Shown here: one piece after another, positions 30,143-39,824 of the stretch
Numbering within the stretch: the stretch's first letter is position 1
Layout: each line of letters starts with the position of its first letter
Origin: Saprospiraceae bacterium
Lineage (GTDB): Bacteria; Bacteroidota; Bacteroidia; Chitinophagales; Saprospiraceae
Direction: 5' to 3'
DNA length: 64,000 nucleotides
NCBI GenBank assembly: GCA_016717105.1
Contig: JADKGF010000013.1
Location: 1-64,000 of the forward strand
Notes under the pieces: generated by a model
The model's input: the letters and a program-made list of their open reading frames with translations, nothing else
The model's database searches: none
What the model was told of the DNA's origin: nothing
Program-made: the position numbers and the translations under genes

Positions 30143-31117
30143 TTAAAATAAATCGTCTGCTGTTATACTTTTATCGTGTTTTGTGTAATCCACAGGTCTT
30201 TTGGCAAAGAAATCATCCAAACTATTGGCAAAAACTTCTTCTTCAAACCAAATCATAGGCTGGTATGCAGTGTCAGAAATATCGTACACTTTCCCCAAAC
30301 CAATGCGTTCTAGACTTTCGTCCACACGGTACATCATGAAATTTAAAAGATCTGTCTTTTTAAGATTTTCAATTTCGCCATCTTCAAAAATCCAATCCAA
30401 GATTTCTGCTTCAATCTCAATGGAATTTCTAACTATATCATTGATAGATTTCAGGGTCTCTTCATCAAAAATTTCCGGATGTTCTTCTTTGATCTTATTT
30501 ATAATATATATACCAGCATTTGCATGCAATTGTTCATCTACCGAAGTCCAAGCTATAATGTTACTCACATTTTTAAGTGCTCCTCTAAATCTTGTAAACG
30601 AAAGGATAATTGCAAACTGACTAAATAATGATACCTTTTCGATCAGAATTGTAAACAAAATCAATGAACTCAAGTATTGTTTTCTGTCAGTAGATTTGCT
30701 ATTGGACAACACTGTGGAGAGATAATCGATTCTTTTTCTGATGACAGGGATTGTAATGAGTTTATTGAATTCGTCATTATAACCCAAAACTTCCAATAAC
30801 CTTGAATAAGCTTCCGAATGCCTGAATTCGCATTCAGCAAAGGTACTACCTAATCCATTGAATTCTGGCTTAGGCAAATGAAGATATAAATTACCCCAAA
30901 ATGTCTTCACAGCAACCTCAATTTGGGCTATAGCCAATAAACTTTTTTTAACTGCTTGTCTATCGATTTCACTCAAGTGAGAATGGAAATCTTGAATGTC
31001 TGCTGTAAAATCAACCTCAGAATGAACCCAAAAAGAATTATTCATTGCAGAAGTGAATTTTAAAACTTCGGGGTACTCAAAAGGCTTGTAATTAACTCTT
31101 TTGTCAAAAATACTCAT
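30143..31117 (-). CDS. nrdB: Class I ribonucleotide reductase, small subunit
   Basis: The 324-residue subunit supplies the radical-generating dimetal site for NrdA. Ligands can be read: a Glu in AIAQIEVAVKTFWG where E. coli has Asp84, ECEFRHSEAY (Glu, His and, four residues on, the position of Tyr122), EKVSLFSQF and SVDEQLHANAG (Glu, Glu, His). The Tyr is kept but the first ligand is Glu. This combination may point to a manganese-using subclass, which is inference only. ATG 31117 (MSIFDKRVNYKPFEYP) is preferred to the upstream ATG. nrdA follows after 15 bases, so the two form an operon. Confidence 0.9.
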   Translation of the reverse strand: MSIFDKRVNYKPFEYPEVLKFTSAMNNSFWVHSEVDFTADIQDFHSHLSEIDRQAVKKSLLAIAQIEVAVKTFWGNLYLHLPKPEFNGLGSTFAECEFRHSEAYSRLLEVLGYNDEFNKLITIPVIRKRIDYLSTVLSNSKSTDRKQYLSSLILFTILIEKVSLFSQFAIILSFTRFRGALKNVSNIIAWTSVDEQLHANAGIYIINKIKEEHPEIFDEETLKSINDIVRNSIEIEAEILDWIFEDGEIENLKKTDLLNFMMYRVDESLERIGLGKVYDISDTAYQPMIWFEEEVFANSLDDFFAKRPVDYTKHDKSITADDLF

Positions 31118-31567
31118 AGTGCTGGTCGTAACGTAAATTGATAAATTCAACTAAACCCTAATAAATCCTACTCAGATTATTTTTATTCCTAATATATAGT
31201 TATTTATATTTATATGGAAATATCCAACAGGAATTTATATATATGGGCTTTGTTAATATAAAGTGCAAAGATCAGAATTGTTCGGAAACTAAACAAGTAT
31301 TTTGGAGAATATTTTAAAAAAAATCTAATGTATTTGATTATCATTATGTTATATTATGTAGGATAAGAAACGTTGCAGCATGAGACCATAAAAAGCTCAA
31401 ATTAACGCATAGAAGACAGTTTGATATTGAACTTTATGGAATTATTGACTACATTTGCGCCTGTTTTGGAAGTTTAATTGAGTGAGATTTTCGCAGATTA
31501 TTTGTCTCACATACCAATCAATAACAATATTGCCTTGATAATGAAGGATATAAAATTATTTAATATA
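31118..31567 (+). promoter_or_regulatory. Intergenic region between nrdB and the TonB receptor, with promoter
   Basis: No gene is visible. TACATTTG at 31450-31457 is a good -7 element for the rightward TonB receptor gene, about 110 bases before its chosen start. The minus-strand promoter for nrdBA must also lie here, but I cannot place it with confidence. Confidence 0.5.
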
Positions 31568-33850
31568 ATGACAAAAAGAAAATTATTTGTTTTAGTTTGT
31601 TTTCTGATGATAGGATTGGCGGCAATAGGTCAGACGGGAGTCATAAGAGGAAACATCTATGAAAAAGAAAGTGGAACACCTATTATATATTGTAATGTTG
31701 CATTACAAGGGACAAGTTATGGTGGTACCACAGACATTGATGGATTTTTCATTATTCCCAATGTCCCAGTTGGTGAGTATAAAATCGTAGCGACCTATGT
31801 TGGATATGACAGTATTTCAGCTGATGTAAAAGTCAAAGCCAATGGTGTTTCCTACCTGTCATTAACGATGGCAGAAAGCGGCATAAATTTGGGTGAGGTA
31901 TCAATTTCTGCAGCTAGAGAACAAGCTAGAACCACTGTAAACATCTCGCAAGTATCTGTATCTCAGAAACAAATAAAGTCACTCCCAGCTGTTGGTGGTG
32001 AACCTGATATCGTACAATATCTACAAGTTATTCCTGGTATTATTTCTACGGGTGATCAAGGTGGACAGATTTATATAAGAGGTGGAGCGCCTGTTCAAAA
32101 TAAAATACTTTTAGACGGATTGAACATTTTTAATCCATTTCACTCCATTGGCTTTTACTCTGTATTCGAAACAGAACTCATTAAAAATGTCGATGTGCTG
32201 ACTGGTGGGTTTAGTGCAGAACATGGTGGCCGTATATCAGCGATTGTGGATATACGCACACGAGAAGGAAATAAATCACGAACTAGTGGCTTTCTTAGTG
32301 GTGGACCTTTTTTGGTAAAAGGGCTGATTGAAGGTCCAATAAAGAAATTTAAAGAAGGTGGATCGTCTGTTTCTTATGTTTTATCGGCAAAAAAATCTTT
32401 GATAGATCAAACATCAAAATCACTATATAGTTATGCAGCTAAAGACAAAAATATAGGTTTACCTTTTTCATTTCTTGATCTCTATGGTAAGGTTTCTATC
32501 AATAGCAGCAATGGATCAAGAATTAATTTATTTGGCTTCAATTTTGAAGATGGCTACGAAAATCCTCTATTGGCTGCCATTAATTGGAAAAATCAAGGAG
32601 GTGGTGTCAATTTCCACCTTATTCCTTCTGGTAGTAGTATTATCGTAGATGGAGTAGTTGGTTTTTCTACTTATACCGTGGGAATTGAAGAAAAGGATGC
32701 AGAGCCGAGATCATCTGATATCGATGAACTTACAGCTGGGATAAACTTTTCGTTTTTTGGTGACAAAAATGAAATCAAATATGGTTTGGAGATGAAAAGT
32801 ATCCGAACAGATTTTCAATTCATTAATCCATTTGGCAACCGCTTTAAAGATGAACAAAATACAACGGAGTTAGGCTTTTATTTCAAATATAGGCATATAT
32901 TCGGCAATCTTATTATTGACCCATCAATTCGGACTCAATATTATTCTGCATTGGGATCTGTAACTTTAGAACCAAGGCTGGGACTCAAATATAATATTAA
33001 TGATAAATTGCGTCTGAAAGTAGCCGCTGGTCGATTTACTCAAAACATCCTGAGTACATCTAATGAAGGCGATGTAGTAAATCTTTTCAATGGCTTTTTA
33101 ACAGGACCGGAGTCACCAGTTACCGGCTTAGATGGTAATTTTGTGAAAAACAAGTTGCAGCAATCATACCATGGAGTAGCGGGATTCGAGTACGATCTTA
33201 CCAAAAATATTCAACTTAACATTGAAGGATATTATAAGGATTTTCCGCAGCTTATTGTGGTAAACAGAAATAAGGTGGACAAAAATGAAACAGATTATGT
33301 GGTGGAGACTGGTAAAGCTTACGGCGTAGATTTTACCTTAAAATATGAAGTGCCTCGTATCTATATTTGGGCAACTTACAGTCATGGATATGTAAATCGT
33401 AATGATGGCGAGCAGATTTATCCGACAATCTTTGATAGGAGACATAATGCTAATTTTTTAGCAACCTATGACCTAGATAAGAATGGAAGTTTTCAAGTAA
33501 GTGTTCGCTGGAATTTGGGTTCAGGATTTCCATTTACAAAGACCAAAGGCTTTTATAATTATCAAAACTTTTCTCAAGGCATTCAAACTGATTTTCTTAC
33601 GAATAATCCCGATAAAATAGGTATAATATATTCAGATACAAGAAATGGAGGACGATTCCCATATTACCACAGACTAGATCTTTCTCTGCAAAAGAAATTT
33701 AAGTTTACCAAATATACGGGACTAGAATTGAGTTTGAGTGTAACCAATGCCTATGATCGTCCGAATATCTTTTATTTTGATCGACTCAATTACGAAAGGG
33801 TAAACCAACTGCCGATCCTGCCTACTTTGACTGGAAAATTATATTTCTAA
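31568..33850 (+). CDS. TonB-dependent outer-membrane receptor with carboxypeptidase-like N-terminal domain
   Basis: The 760-residue receptor starts with a signal peptide (MTKRKLFVLVCFLMIGLAAIG). A CarboxypepD_reg-like beta domain follows (GVIRGNIYEKESGTPIIYCN to ATYVGYD), then the plug (KSLPAVGGEPDIVQYLQVIP, YIRGGAPVQNKILLDGLN, GGFSAEHGGRISAIVDIRT) and a beta barrel ending in LTGKLYF with terminal Phe. It would take up a substrate using TonB energy. No SusD partner lies next to it, so glycan uptake by a SusCD pair is unlikely, and the ligand is unknown. ATG 31541 is an alternative start. Confidence 0.85.
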   Translation: MTKRKLFVLVCFLMIGLAAIGQTGVIRGNIYEKESGTPIIYCNVALQGTSYGGTTDIDGFFIIPNVPVGEYKIVATYVGYDSISADVKVKANGVSYLSLTMAESGINLGEVSISAAREQARTTVNISQVSVSQKQIKSLPAVGGEPDIVQYLQVIPGIISTGDQGGQIYIRGGAPVQNKILLDGLNIFNPFHSIGFYSVFETELIKNVDVLTGGFSAEHGGRISAIVDIRTREGNKSRTSGFLSGGPFLVKGLIEGPIKKFKEGGSSVSYVLSAKKSLIDQTSKSLYSYAAKDKNIGLPFSFLDLYGKVSINSSNGSRINLFGFNFEDGYENPLLAAINWKNQGGGVNFHLIPSGSSIIVDGVVGFSTYTVGIEEKDAEPRSSDIDELTAGINFSFFGDKNEIKYGLEMKSIRTDFQFINPFGNRFKDEQNTTELGFYFKYRHIFGNLIIDPSIRTQYYSALGSVTLEPRLGLKYNINDKLRLKVAAGRFTQNILSTSNEGDVVNLFNGFLTGPESPVTGLDGNFVKNKLQQSYHGVAGFEYDLTKNIQLNIEGYYKDFPQLIVVNRNKVDKNETDYVVETGKAYGVDFTLKYEVPRIYIWATYSHGYVNRNDGEQIYPTIFDRRHNANFLATYDLDKNGSFQVSVRWNLGSGFPFTKTKGFYNYQNFSQGIQTDFLTNNPDKIGIIYSDTRNGGRFPYYHRLDLSLQKKFKFTKYTGLELSLSVTNAYDRPNIFYFDRLNYERVNQLPILPTLTGKLYF

Positions 33851-33852
33851 AA

Positions 33853-33884
33853 TTTGAAATATTAATAGAATTGTATTACCTTTG
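33853..33884 (+). promoter_or_regulatory. Bacteroidota promoter of rpsP
   Basis: TTTG (33853-33856), a 20-base spacer and TACCTTTG (33877-33884) give a near-perfect match to the Bacteroidota consensus. It starts within three bases of the TonB receptor stop and leaves a leader of about 70 bases before rpsP. Confidence 0.75.
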
Positions 33885-33961
33885 CAGCCGTTAAAAACCA
33901 GGAGACCGTTTTGTCGGTGGATTTTGGTTTGATTATCAAATAATTAAAAAGAATTTTAACC

Positions 33962-34552
33962 ATGCCAGTTAAATTAAGATTGTCCAGAAAAGGACGAAAA
34001 AAAGCCCCATTTTATCATATTGTTGTAGCAGATGCAAGATCGCCACGTGATGGTAAGTTTATCGAGAAAATTGGTACTTACAATCCAATGACTAAGCCTG
34101 CTACCATCGAAATCGACAGAAATGCAGCTTATGATTGGTTGACAAAAGGAGCACAACCTACAGATACTGTAAAAGCTATCTTGAGATTCAAGGGTGTATA
34201 TTACAGAAAACATTTGATGAGAGGTGTCAAAAAAGGTGCAATGACTGTAGAGCAAGCAGATACTATGTGGCAAACATGGATAGATGCTAAAGAAGCTAGC
34301 ATTGCGGCAAGAAGAGCAAATACTATGGCTGAACTAGAATCATTTAGAAAAATGGTATCTGGTGAAGCGAAAGTAAAAGCCGTGGTAGCCGATGCAGCAA
34401 CAAAAGAAGCAGCACAGGCATTTATGGAAACAAATGACGATGTATCAGAAGATGTAGTTGATGAAGTGGTAGAAGTAGCTGAAGAACCGACTTCAGAGAC
34501 AACATCAGGAGAAACCACCGAAGCACCTGCTGAAGAGGCAACAGAAGAATAA
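33962..34552 (+). CDS. rpsP: 30S ribosomal protein S16 with acidic C-terminal extension
   Basis: Residues 1-80 are a canonical S16 (MPVKLRLSRKGRKKAPFYHI, RDGKFIEKIGTYNPM, AAYDWLTKGAQPTDTVKAIL). The protein continues to 196 residues, more than twice the minimal length, with a helical Ala/Lys segment and then a Glu/Thr-rich acidic tail (EEPTSETTSGETTEAPAEEA). Long S16 tails are common in Bacteroidota. S16 stabilises assembly of the small subunit body. It has its own promoter and terminator and is apparently monocistronic, without the rimM, trmD and rplS neighbours seen in many bacteria. Confidence 0.95.
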   Translation: MPVKLRLSRKGRKKAPFYHIVVADARSPRDGKFIEKIGTYNPMTKPATIEIDRNAAYDWLTKGAQPTDTVKAILRFKGVYYRKHLMRGVKKGAMTVEQADTMWQTWIDAKEASIAARRANTMAELESFRKMVSGEAKVKAVVADAATKEAAQAFMETNDDVSEDVVDEVVEVAEEPTSETTSGETTEAPAEEATEE

Positions 34553-34609
34553 GAGAAACGGATTATTTGCGCTGCAGATAAGGAAATCCGAATCATAAAG
34601 ATTTGGACA

Positions 34610-34648
34610 AAAACCTGATAAACCTAAAAATTTATCAGGTTTTGTTTT
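34610..34648 (+). terminator. Intrinsic terminator after rpsP
   Basis: AAAACCTGATAAA (34610-34622) and TTTATCAGGTTTT (34631-34643) form a perfect 13-bp stem with an 8-base loop, followed by GTTTT. It lies before the likely start of the next gene, which argues against starting that gene at 34603. Confidence 0.85.
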
Positions 34649-34707
34649 ATAAAATCGATAAAATATTAGTAAAAATATCCTACTTAATTGTAAAAATAAA
34701 TCAAATC

Positions 34708-36078
34708 ATGGAAGCTTTAGCCAATAATTATAAAAATCACCTAGATCAGTTGAAAGCTGCAATTCAGGATTCAGAATTGTTGAATTTGTATCTAGATGAT
34801 GAAACAGATGATTTGTACAAACAAATGGTTGATGCATTTGAGCCTCACATTTTGGAATTATACAATTTGGTCGCTGATAAATCTCCTTTACAATTGATAG
34901 CCCTCGAAACCGAATTACTTGATAGTGGTTTTGAAGGTTTGTTCCTGCCTAGGATACTTGGATATTCTGTTTTGCGTGGAGAGATAGATTCAAATTATAA
35001 ATACAAACGCCCGCAAGATCATTTTAAAAATATCTTATTAACGATTTGCGAGTCAGCAAATTTTGATATGATAAAGATGAGAATAGGGCAGACTATCCAA
35101 GTTGGATTTTCATTGAGTAGCGATATCTGGCTTACAAATCTCTTGGATCAACTTACTAATAAGAAGGTGAAAACATTTTTGAACCTTCAAAAGGTGGATA
35201 AATTGAGAGATTTGAATCATCGAATTCAGCTATATAAAAATTATAAAAAGCAGTTTGCCAATCAAAATTTTATGACAGCTGACTTCCCAAAAAATGTAGT
35301 TGACTTAAAGGTTTTTGGGTCTTCATTGATTCACTTTTTGGAATTTAGAAGCAACAGAAGATTTGATAATGCATCACTTATTCCGCATTTGGATCAGTTG
35401 ATATCGAATGAAAGCTTACAAGCAGATCCTGATTTCTTGGAAATTCTCATGATTACTGGTATGTTTTACGACATCAGTGACCATTCTAAAAAGACAGTTT
35501 CAGACATTTTAGATAAGTTACGTAAGAATGACGAAGATTTTGTTTCCGAATATTTTCAACATCTTTTGCAATTATATAGAAGTGAAGTGGAAATCACACC
35601 AGACACTGATAAAAGGATGTCAAAATTGATCAATAAAAAGATAGATGACGGTGTATCAGCTTATTACAATCTAATGGATATCGTCCATACAAAAGGCTAT
35701 GTACACGAAGATACCATCGCCGCGGTTAAAAATTACTATGAGCAACACAAAGGATTGAGTATTGAAAATGAGTGTCTTAGAGATGGTATTTTTGGCTACT
35801 GCCAAAGCTTCCTAAATAATCTGGACACGGAAAGTTATCATGAGTATTTTGAAATAAATAAAGTATTTGTCTCGTATATCAATACTTTTTATAACCAGAA
35901 ATTCAACCAGAACATCAAAGATCTTAGCATGAATTATATCAATCGACTACTCGACGTTTATACTGATAAGCGCGGTAGAGATTATCAAGATATCAAGAAA
36001 TTTGTTACATCTACTTTCCTTGATTTGGGCTTTAAGTCTGAAAAGGAGCTCGTTGAATTATTCAAAACCAAAAAGTGA
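34708..36078 (+). CDS. Conserved-looking helical protein of unknown function
   Basis: The 456-residue soluble protein has no signal peptide or membrane helix. It is rich in Leu, Asp, Lys and Asn and looks wholly alpha-helical (MEALANNYKNHLDQLKAAIQ; LNNLDTESYHEYFEINKVF). I do not recognise a family or catalytic motif. The start at ATG 34708 is chosen because the earlier in-frame ATG at 34603 would run through the rpsP terminator. Its good codon use and single uninterrupted frame indicate a real gene. It is convergent with the CoA-binding gene, 13 bases apart. Confidence 0.65.
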   Translation: MEALANNYKNHLDQLKAAIQDSELLNLYLDDETDDLYKQMVDAFEPHILELYNLVADKSPLQLIALETELLDSGFEGLFLPRILGYSVLRGEIDSNYKYKRPQDHFKNILLTICESANFDMIKMRIGQTIQVGFSLSSDIWLTNLLDQLTNKKVKTFLNLQKVDKLRDLNHRIQLYKNYKKQFANQNFMTADFPKNVVDLKVFGSSLIHFLEFRSNRRFDNASLIPHLDQLISNESLQADPDFLEILMITGMFYDISDHSKKTVSDILDKLRKNDEDFVSEYFQHLLQLYRSEVEITPDTDKRMSKLINKKIDDGVSAYYNLMDIVHTKGYVHEDTIAAVKNYYEQHKGLSIENECLRDGIFGYCQSFLNNLDTESYHEYFEINKVFVSYINTFYNQKFNQNIKDLSMNYINRLLDVYTDKRGRDYQDIKKFVTSTFLDLGFKSEKELVELFKTKK

Positions 36079-36091
36079 TTGGCTTCATTAA

Positions 36092-36460
36092 TTAATATTG
36101 ATTAAGTCTTAATAGAACAAGCGTACAAGCATACTCTGTTAGTATTCCAGCGTTATTTGCTAATTTTCGTAGATCGTCATTTTCAGTACCAGGGTTAAAG
36201 ATTATTCTTTTTGGATGTAAGCCTAGGATATAATCATAATATTGCCTCTGTAAGGTTGGATTTATATAAAGGGTTACAGTGTCTATATTATCAAAATGTA
36301 CTTGTCCTTTTTGGATTTCGACATCTCCAACCATACCCGATTTATTACCAATGGCTACTACAGAATGCTCATTTTTCCTTAGAAGTTTCATTGCCATATT
36401 CGAATATCGCTCTGGATTTTCTGAAGCACCAATCACTAATGTCTTACTTTTTGATTTCAT
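36092..36460 (-). CDS. CoA-binding domain protein (YccU-like)
   Basis: The 122-residue protein is a single Rossmann-like domain of the CoA_binding_2 type. It has KTLVIGASENPERYSNMA at the nucleotide-binding loop, VVAIGNKSGMVGDVEI, IDTVTLYINP, and ending IIFNPGTENDDLRKLANNAG and TEYACTLVLL. Members resemble the CoA-binding part of succinyl-CoA synthetase, but their physiological role is not established. It is a stand-alone gene between two + strand genes. Confidence 0.85.
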   Translation of the reverse strand: MKSKSKTLVIGASENPERYSNMAMKLLRKNEHSVVAIGNKSGMVGDVEIQKGQVHFDNIDTVTLYINPTLQRQYYDYILGLHPKRIIFNPGTENDDLRKLANNAGILTEYACTLVLLRLNQY

Positions 36461-36696
36461 TTAGCCTTGACTTAAATTCTGTTGATCAATATTTATCAAC
36501 CAAACAACCAAAATAAAGATTGGTTTGATTCTTGTATATTGTTCAATAAGTTGACTTAATATGTACAAAATTCAAATACTTTAATTACCTTTACCATGTT
36601 TTTGATTCTATAAACATATTATTTTAGGCAATAAAATATAACTTATTGTTTTACAATGTGATATATATTTTTTTGTTTTAATGGAAATCGATTTTA

Positions 36697-39600
36697 ATGA
36701 GGATAAGATATCGGAATTTTTATTTATTTTTACTAACCCTTTTGACCATAGGAAATTTTTCGATATTTTCTTATGCCCAATGTAATTTCAATAAGCTACC
36801 TGAAGGTGAATTATGCAGTAGCGCAACTTATATTTGTGGAAGTGAATTAAATGGGTATTCAAATTCTCTACCAACTAAAATGAGTGTTGACCAAACTTGG
36901 ACAGGTTTGTGTAATGGCAACGGATCTCCTCAAAATATCATTTGGTTTTCTTTCACACCTTGTGATTCTTTAGTGACCTTAGAAATAACTGTTAATGCAT
37001 GTTATGTTTTTGATACCATAACCCAAAGGTCTTTAGGTACTCATCCAAATGCTGGATTGCAGGTCGGACTTTATGGTGGTTGCGAAAAAGGTCAATGGCT
37101 TGATTGTTCTCAAAGCCCTTCAAATCCACCAGGTGTTACAGGTACATTTAGAGTGAGTTCCAATAAGTTTACTCCTGGAAAATTGGGCTATTTATATCTA
37201 GATGGTTATAATGTAAGTCTTACGACTATAACTATTTGTAATTTTAGTATTAGGGTCATCAATGGTATCAGTACCACACCTGTTACGCCACCAGATGCTA
37301 GTCTTTTGGATGAAGGAAATATTACTGGAAATAATTCTATATCATGTGAAGATATGAATAAGCCGATTACTTATACATTGATTCAGCCAGAACGTGAGGT
37401 AGCTTTCAATCAGACATGCTTGCCACCTTCAGATTTTAATCCTGCAGATAGTATTTGTTATGTTTGGAATGTGGTGCCAAGTAACGGTCGGCAGTTTGTC
37501 AATGGTGATTCTACAGGGACAACAGTAGATTTATCTTTTTCTACTCCAGGTACTTATACAATTTCTGCAGAGACCCATTTTAACCCATTTTATGTGGGCA
37601 GCTGTGCCAATGTTGCTGCTGGAAAAATAAATACATGGACTGTTACTGTGTTGCCACCTGTGCAAGTCACCGAGCCTACAGAATTTTTATGTCCGGGCGA
37701 TAACCGTGTATATTGTGGTCAACCTATTACAAAAGATACAACCATTATATGTAATCAAGACCCTTGTAGGATTGTTACCAAGGAGTTTAAAGTAGGTACA
37801 TCAAAGCTCAATCTTATGGGCACGCAATACATTTGTGAAGGCAGTAGTTTCTCGTTTCAAGGTGTAAATTACACACAATCAGGAAGCTATGATGTAATTG
37901 ACAATGTTGATTGTGCTTTATTACATCGCTTTACAGTGGAAAATGTTGCAGTTACAGCGTCAGTTTCCGTACCAGTCTTAGTATTAGATTGTAATAATCC
38001 TGAGTTGACGTTGGTTGGATCGGGCAATACCAATGGTACTAATGCTTTAGGTTTTGAATGGAAGGACATTAATAACAACATATTGGCCAGCGGTACTGAC
38101 CTGAAAGTACAAAAACCAGGAGAATATATTTTTACAGCTACTTATAAAACTTCAACCGCTACTTGTTCCGACTGGGAACGTGTACGAATAGATGCGGATT
38201 TTAGAAAACCTTCTATTACCGCAAATTTACCGACTGTAAGATGTACAGGCCCTAAAGACCCAAAACAAATCATTACCATTACTTCATCGGAAATATTGAA
38301 TGGTGCAAAGTGGACAACACCTTTGGGAGCTGTTGTAAATACACAAAATCTCGTCGTTGATTCGCTCAATGCTGCAACTGGAAAACCTTATGCTTTTACT
38401 GCCACTGGCAATAATGGATGTAGATTAGATACCAGTTTTGTCTTGAAGACAAATTTTGATAAAGCCGTCATTTATATGCACGGAAACGACTTGAGTTGTT
38501 ATTTTCCAAAACAGACTTTGTCCGTTTCTACTAGTATTCCTATCGATTCTATTAGATGGAGTAAATCAGCACCAAATCCACAGTTTTTTGGAAGTCATTT
38601 GAGCAAGTTGAGTCATGATGTCACCGAAGCTGGTAATTATCGAGTTGAGGTTTTGGCATCTAGCAGCAAATGTTGGAATGATGAGTCTTTGTATATCGGA
38701 GAAAATACCGTAAAACCGGATTTGACTTTAAATAACGAGATATTGTGGCATTGCAATACCCAATCCGTGGATGTAATTCCATCTACATCGAATGGAGCAA
38801 ATATTACTTTTGATTGGAAAACAAACAATGGTAAAATCTTATCTGATGTGACCAATAAGAATTTGGTTGCTGGTAGTGTAGGGAAGTATGAGCTAGTAGT
38901 TTTTGATGTGGATAATGGGTGCAGTAGATCAGGTATTATACAAGTTGTAGAAGACACCAATATTCCTGTTAGCATTGATTTTGAGACACAAGATGTTAGG
39001 TGTTTTGGTGAAAATAACGGAGTATTAAACATTATTGGTACAAATGGAGGATATGAACCTTACAACTATTTTCTAGGTGGTATTGAGTTGGATCAACAAG
39101 CTTTAAATGATTTAAAGCCAGGGAATTACGAACTTCAAGTTCGCGATAAATATGACTGTATAACTGATGTTAATTTTAATGTACAAGAACCTGATGAACT
39201 TGTTGTCACTACAGAACCTGAAATCACTATCGCATTTACTGATCTTACATTGCTTTCATTTATTTGTAATTACCCGAATTCTGAGATTAGTTCTGTGGTA
39301 TGGACGGATAGCAAAGGTGAGATTTTGGGTGATGGACTTACCTTGGACTATTCAAATAGTGAGTTGGATATTGTGACAGTGGAAGTGACCAATACTAATG
39401 GTTGTATAAGCAGATCACAAATAAAGATAAATGTAGATAATGAGTTGAAATTATATTTCCCGAATATATTCTCTCCGAATGGTGATGGCGTCAATGATAA
39501 ATTGATCATTGGCAAGAACAAAATACCAGCTGATATTAACCGGATTTCTATCTTTGACAGATATGGGAATATGGTGTATAACCAGAAGAATGTTCTCTTT

Positions 39601-39738
39601 AATGATGATTCTGATGGTTGGGATGGAACGTTTAACAACGACTATGTTGTTCCTGGTGTTTATGTTATGATTATAGAACTTACTGATTATTTTGGTAAAA
39701 AGCAGGTTTTAAAAAAGGACATAACAATAATTCCATAA
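36697..39738 (+). CDS. Secreted surface protein with gliding-motility-type C-terminal domain (CHU_C)
   Basis: The 1,013-residue protein has a signal peptide (MRIRYRNFYLFLLTLLTIGN, cleavage after SYAQ) and Cys-containing beta domains (an N-terminal region with IIWFSFTPCDSLVTLEITV). Several Ig- or PKD-like modules follow. The CHU_C domain is at the end (LYFPNIFSPNGDGVNDKL to KQVLKKDITIIP, residues about 925-1013). That domain is the type B export signal for type IX secretion. The protein is probably displayed or released at the surface. It shares the middle domains and export route with the giant adhesin but not its HYR repeats. Confidence 0.8.
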   Translation: MRIRYRNFYLFLLTLLTIGNFSIFSYAQCNFNKLPEGELCSSATYICGSELNGYSNSLPTKMSVDQTWTGLCNGNGSPQNIIWFSFTPCDSLVTLEITVNACYVFDTITQRSLGTHPNAGLQVGLYGGCEKGQWLDCSQSPSNPPGVTGTFRVSSNKFTPGKLGYLYLDGYNVSLTTITICNFSIRVINGISTTPVTPPDASLLDEGNITGNNSISCEDMNKPITYTLIQPEREVAFNQTCLPPSDFNPADSICYVWNVVPSNGRQFVNGDSTGTTVDLSFSTPGTYTISAETHFNPFYVGSCANVAAGKINTWTVTVLPPVQVTEPTEFLCPGDNRVYCGQPITKDTTIICNQDPCRIVTKEFKVGTSKLNLMGTQYICEGSSFSFQGVNYTQSGSYDVIDNVDCALLHRFTVENVAVTASVSVPVLVLDCNNPELTLVGSGNTNGTNALGFEWKDINNNILASGTDLKVQKPGEYIFTATYKTSTATCSDWERVRIDADFRKPSITANLPTVRCTGPKDPKQIITITSSEILNGAKWTTPLGAVVNTQNLVVDSLNAATGKPYAFTATGNNGCRLDTSFVLKTNFDKAVIYMHGNDLSCYFPKQTLSVSTSIPIDSIRWSKSAPNPQFFGSHLSKLSHDVTEAGNYRVEVLASSSKCWNDESLYIGENTVKPDLTLNNEILWHCNTQSVDVIPSTSNGANITFDWKTNNGKILSDVTNKNLVAGSVGKYELVVFDVDNGCSRSGIIQVVEDTNIPVSIDFETQDVRCFGENNGVLNIIGTNGGYEPYNYFLGGIELDQQALNDLKPGNYELQVRDKYDCITDVNFNVQEPDELVVTTEPEITIAFTDLTLLSFICNYPNSEISSVVWTDSKGEILGDGLTLDYSNSELDIVTVEVTNTNGCISRSQIKINVDNELKLYFPNIFSPNGDGVNDKLIIGKNKIPADINRISIFDRYGNMVYNQKNVLFNDDSDGWDGTFNNDYVVPGVYVMIIELTDYFGKKQVLKKDITIIP

Positions 39739-39798
39739 TTTTTCAGATTTAGATTTGTTTTGTAATAGCATTTCATTTAAAATGATGTGTATTAGCAT

Positions 39799-39806
39799 TA
39801 CATTTG
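39799..39806 (+). promoter_or_regulatory. Promoter -7 element (TACATTTG)
   Basis: TACATTTG lies 18 bases before the start of the nucleotidyltransferase gene and matches the Bacteroidota consensus. Confidence 0.55.
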
Positions 39807-39824
39807 TACCACAATAGCAGATAA

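Noticed and set aside
34603..34707. Upstream start for the helical protein after rpsP
   Set aside because: The added 35 codons run through the rpsP terminator hairpin and are not protein-like.
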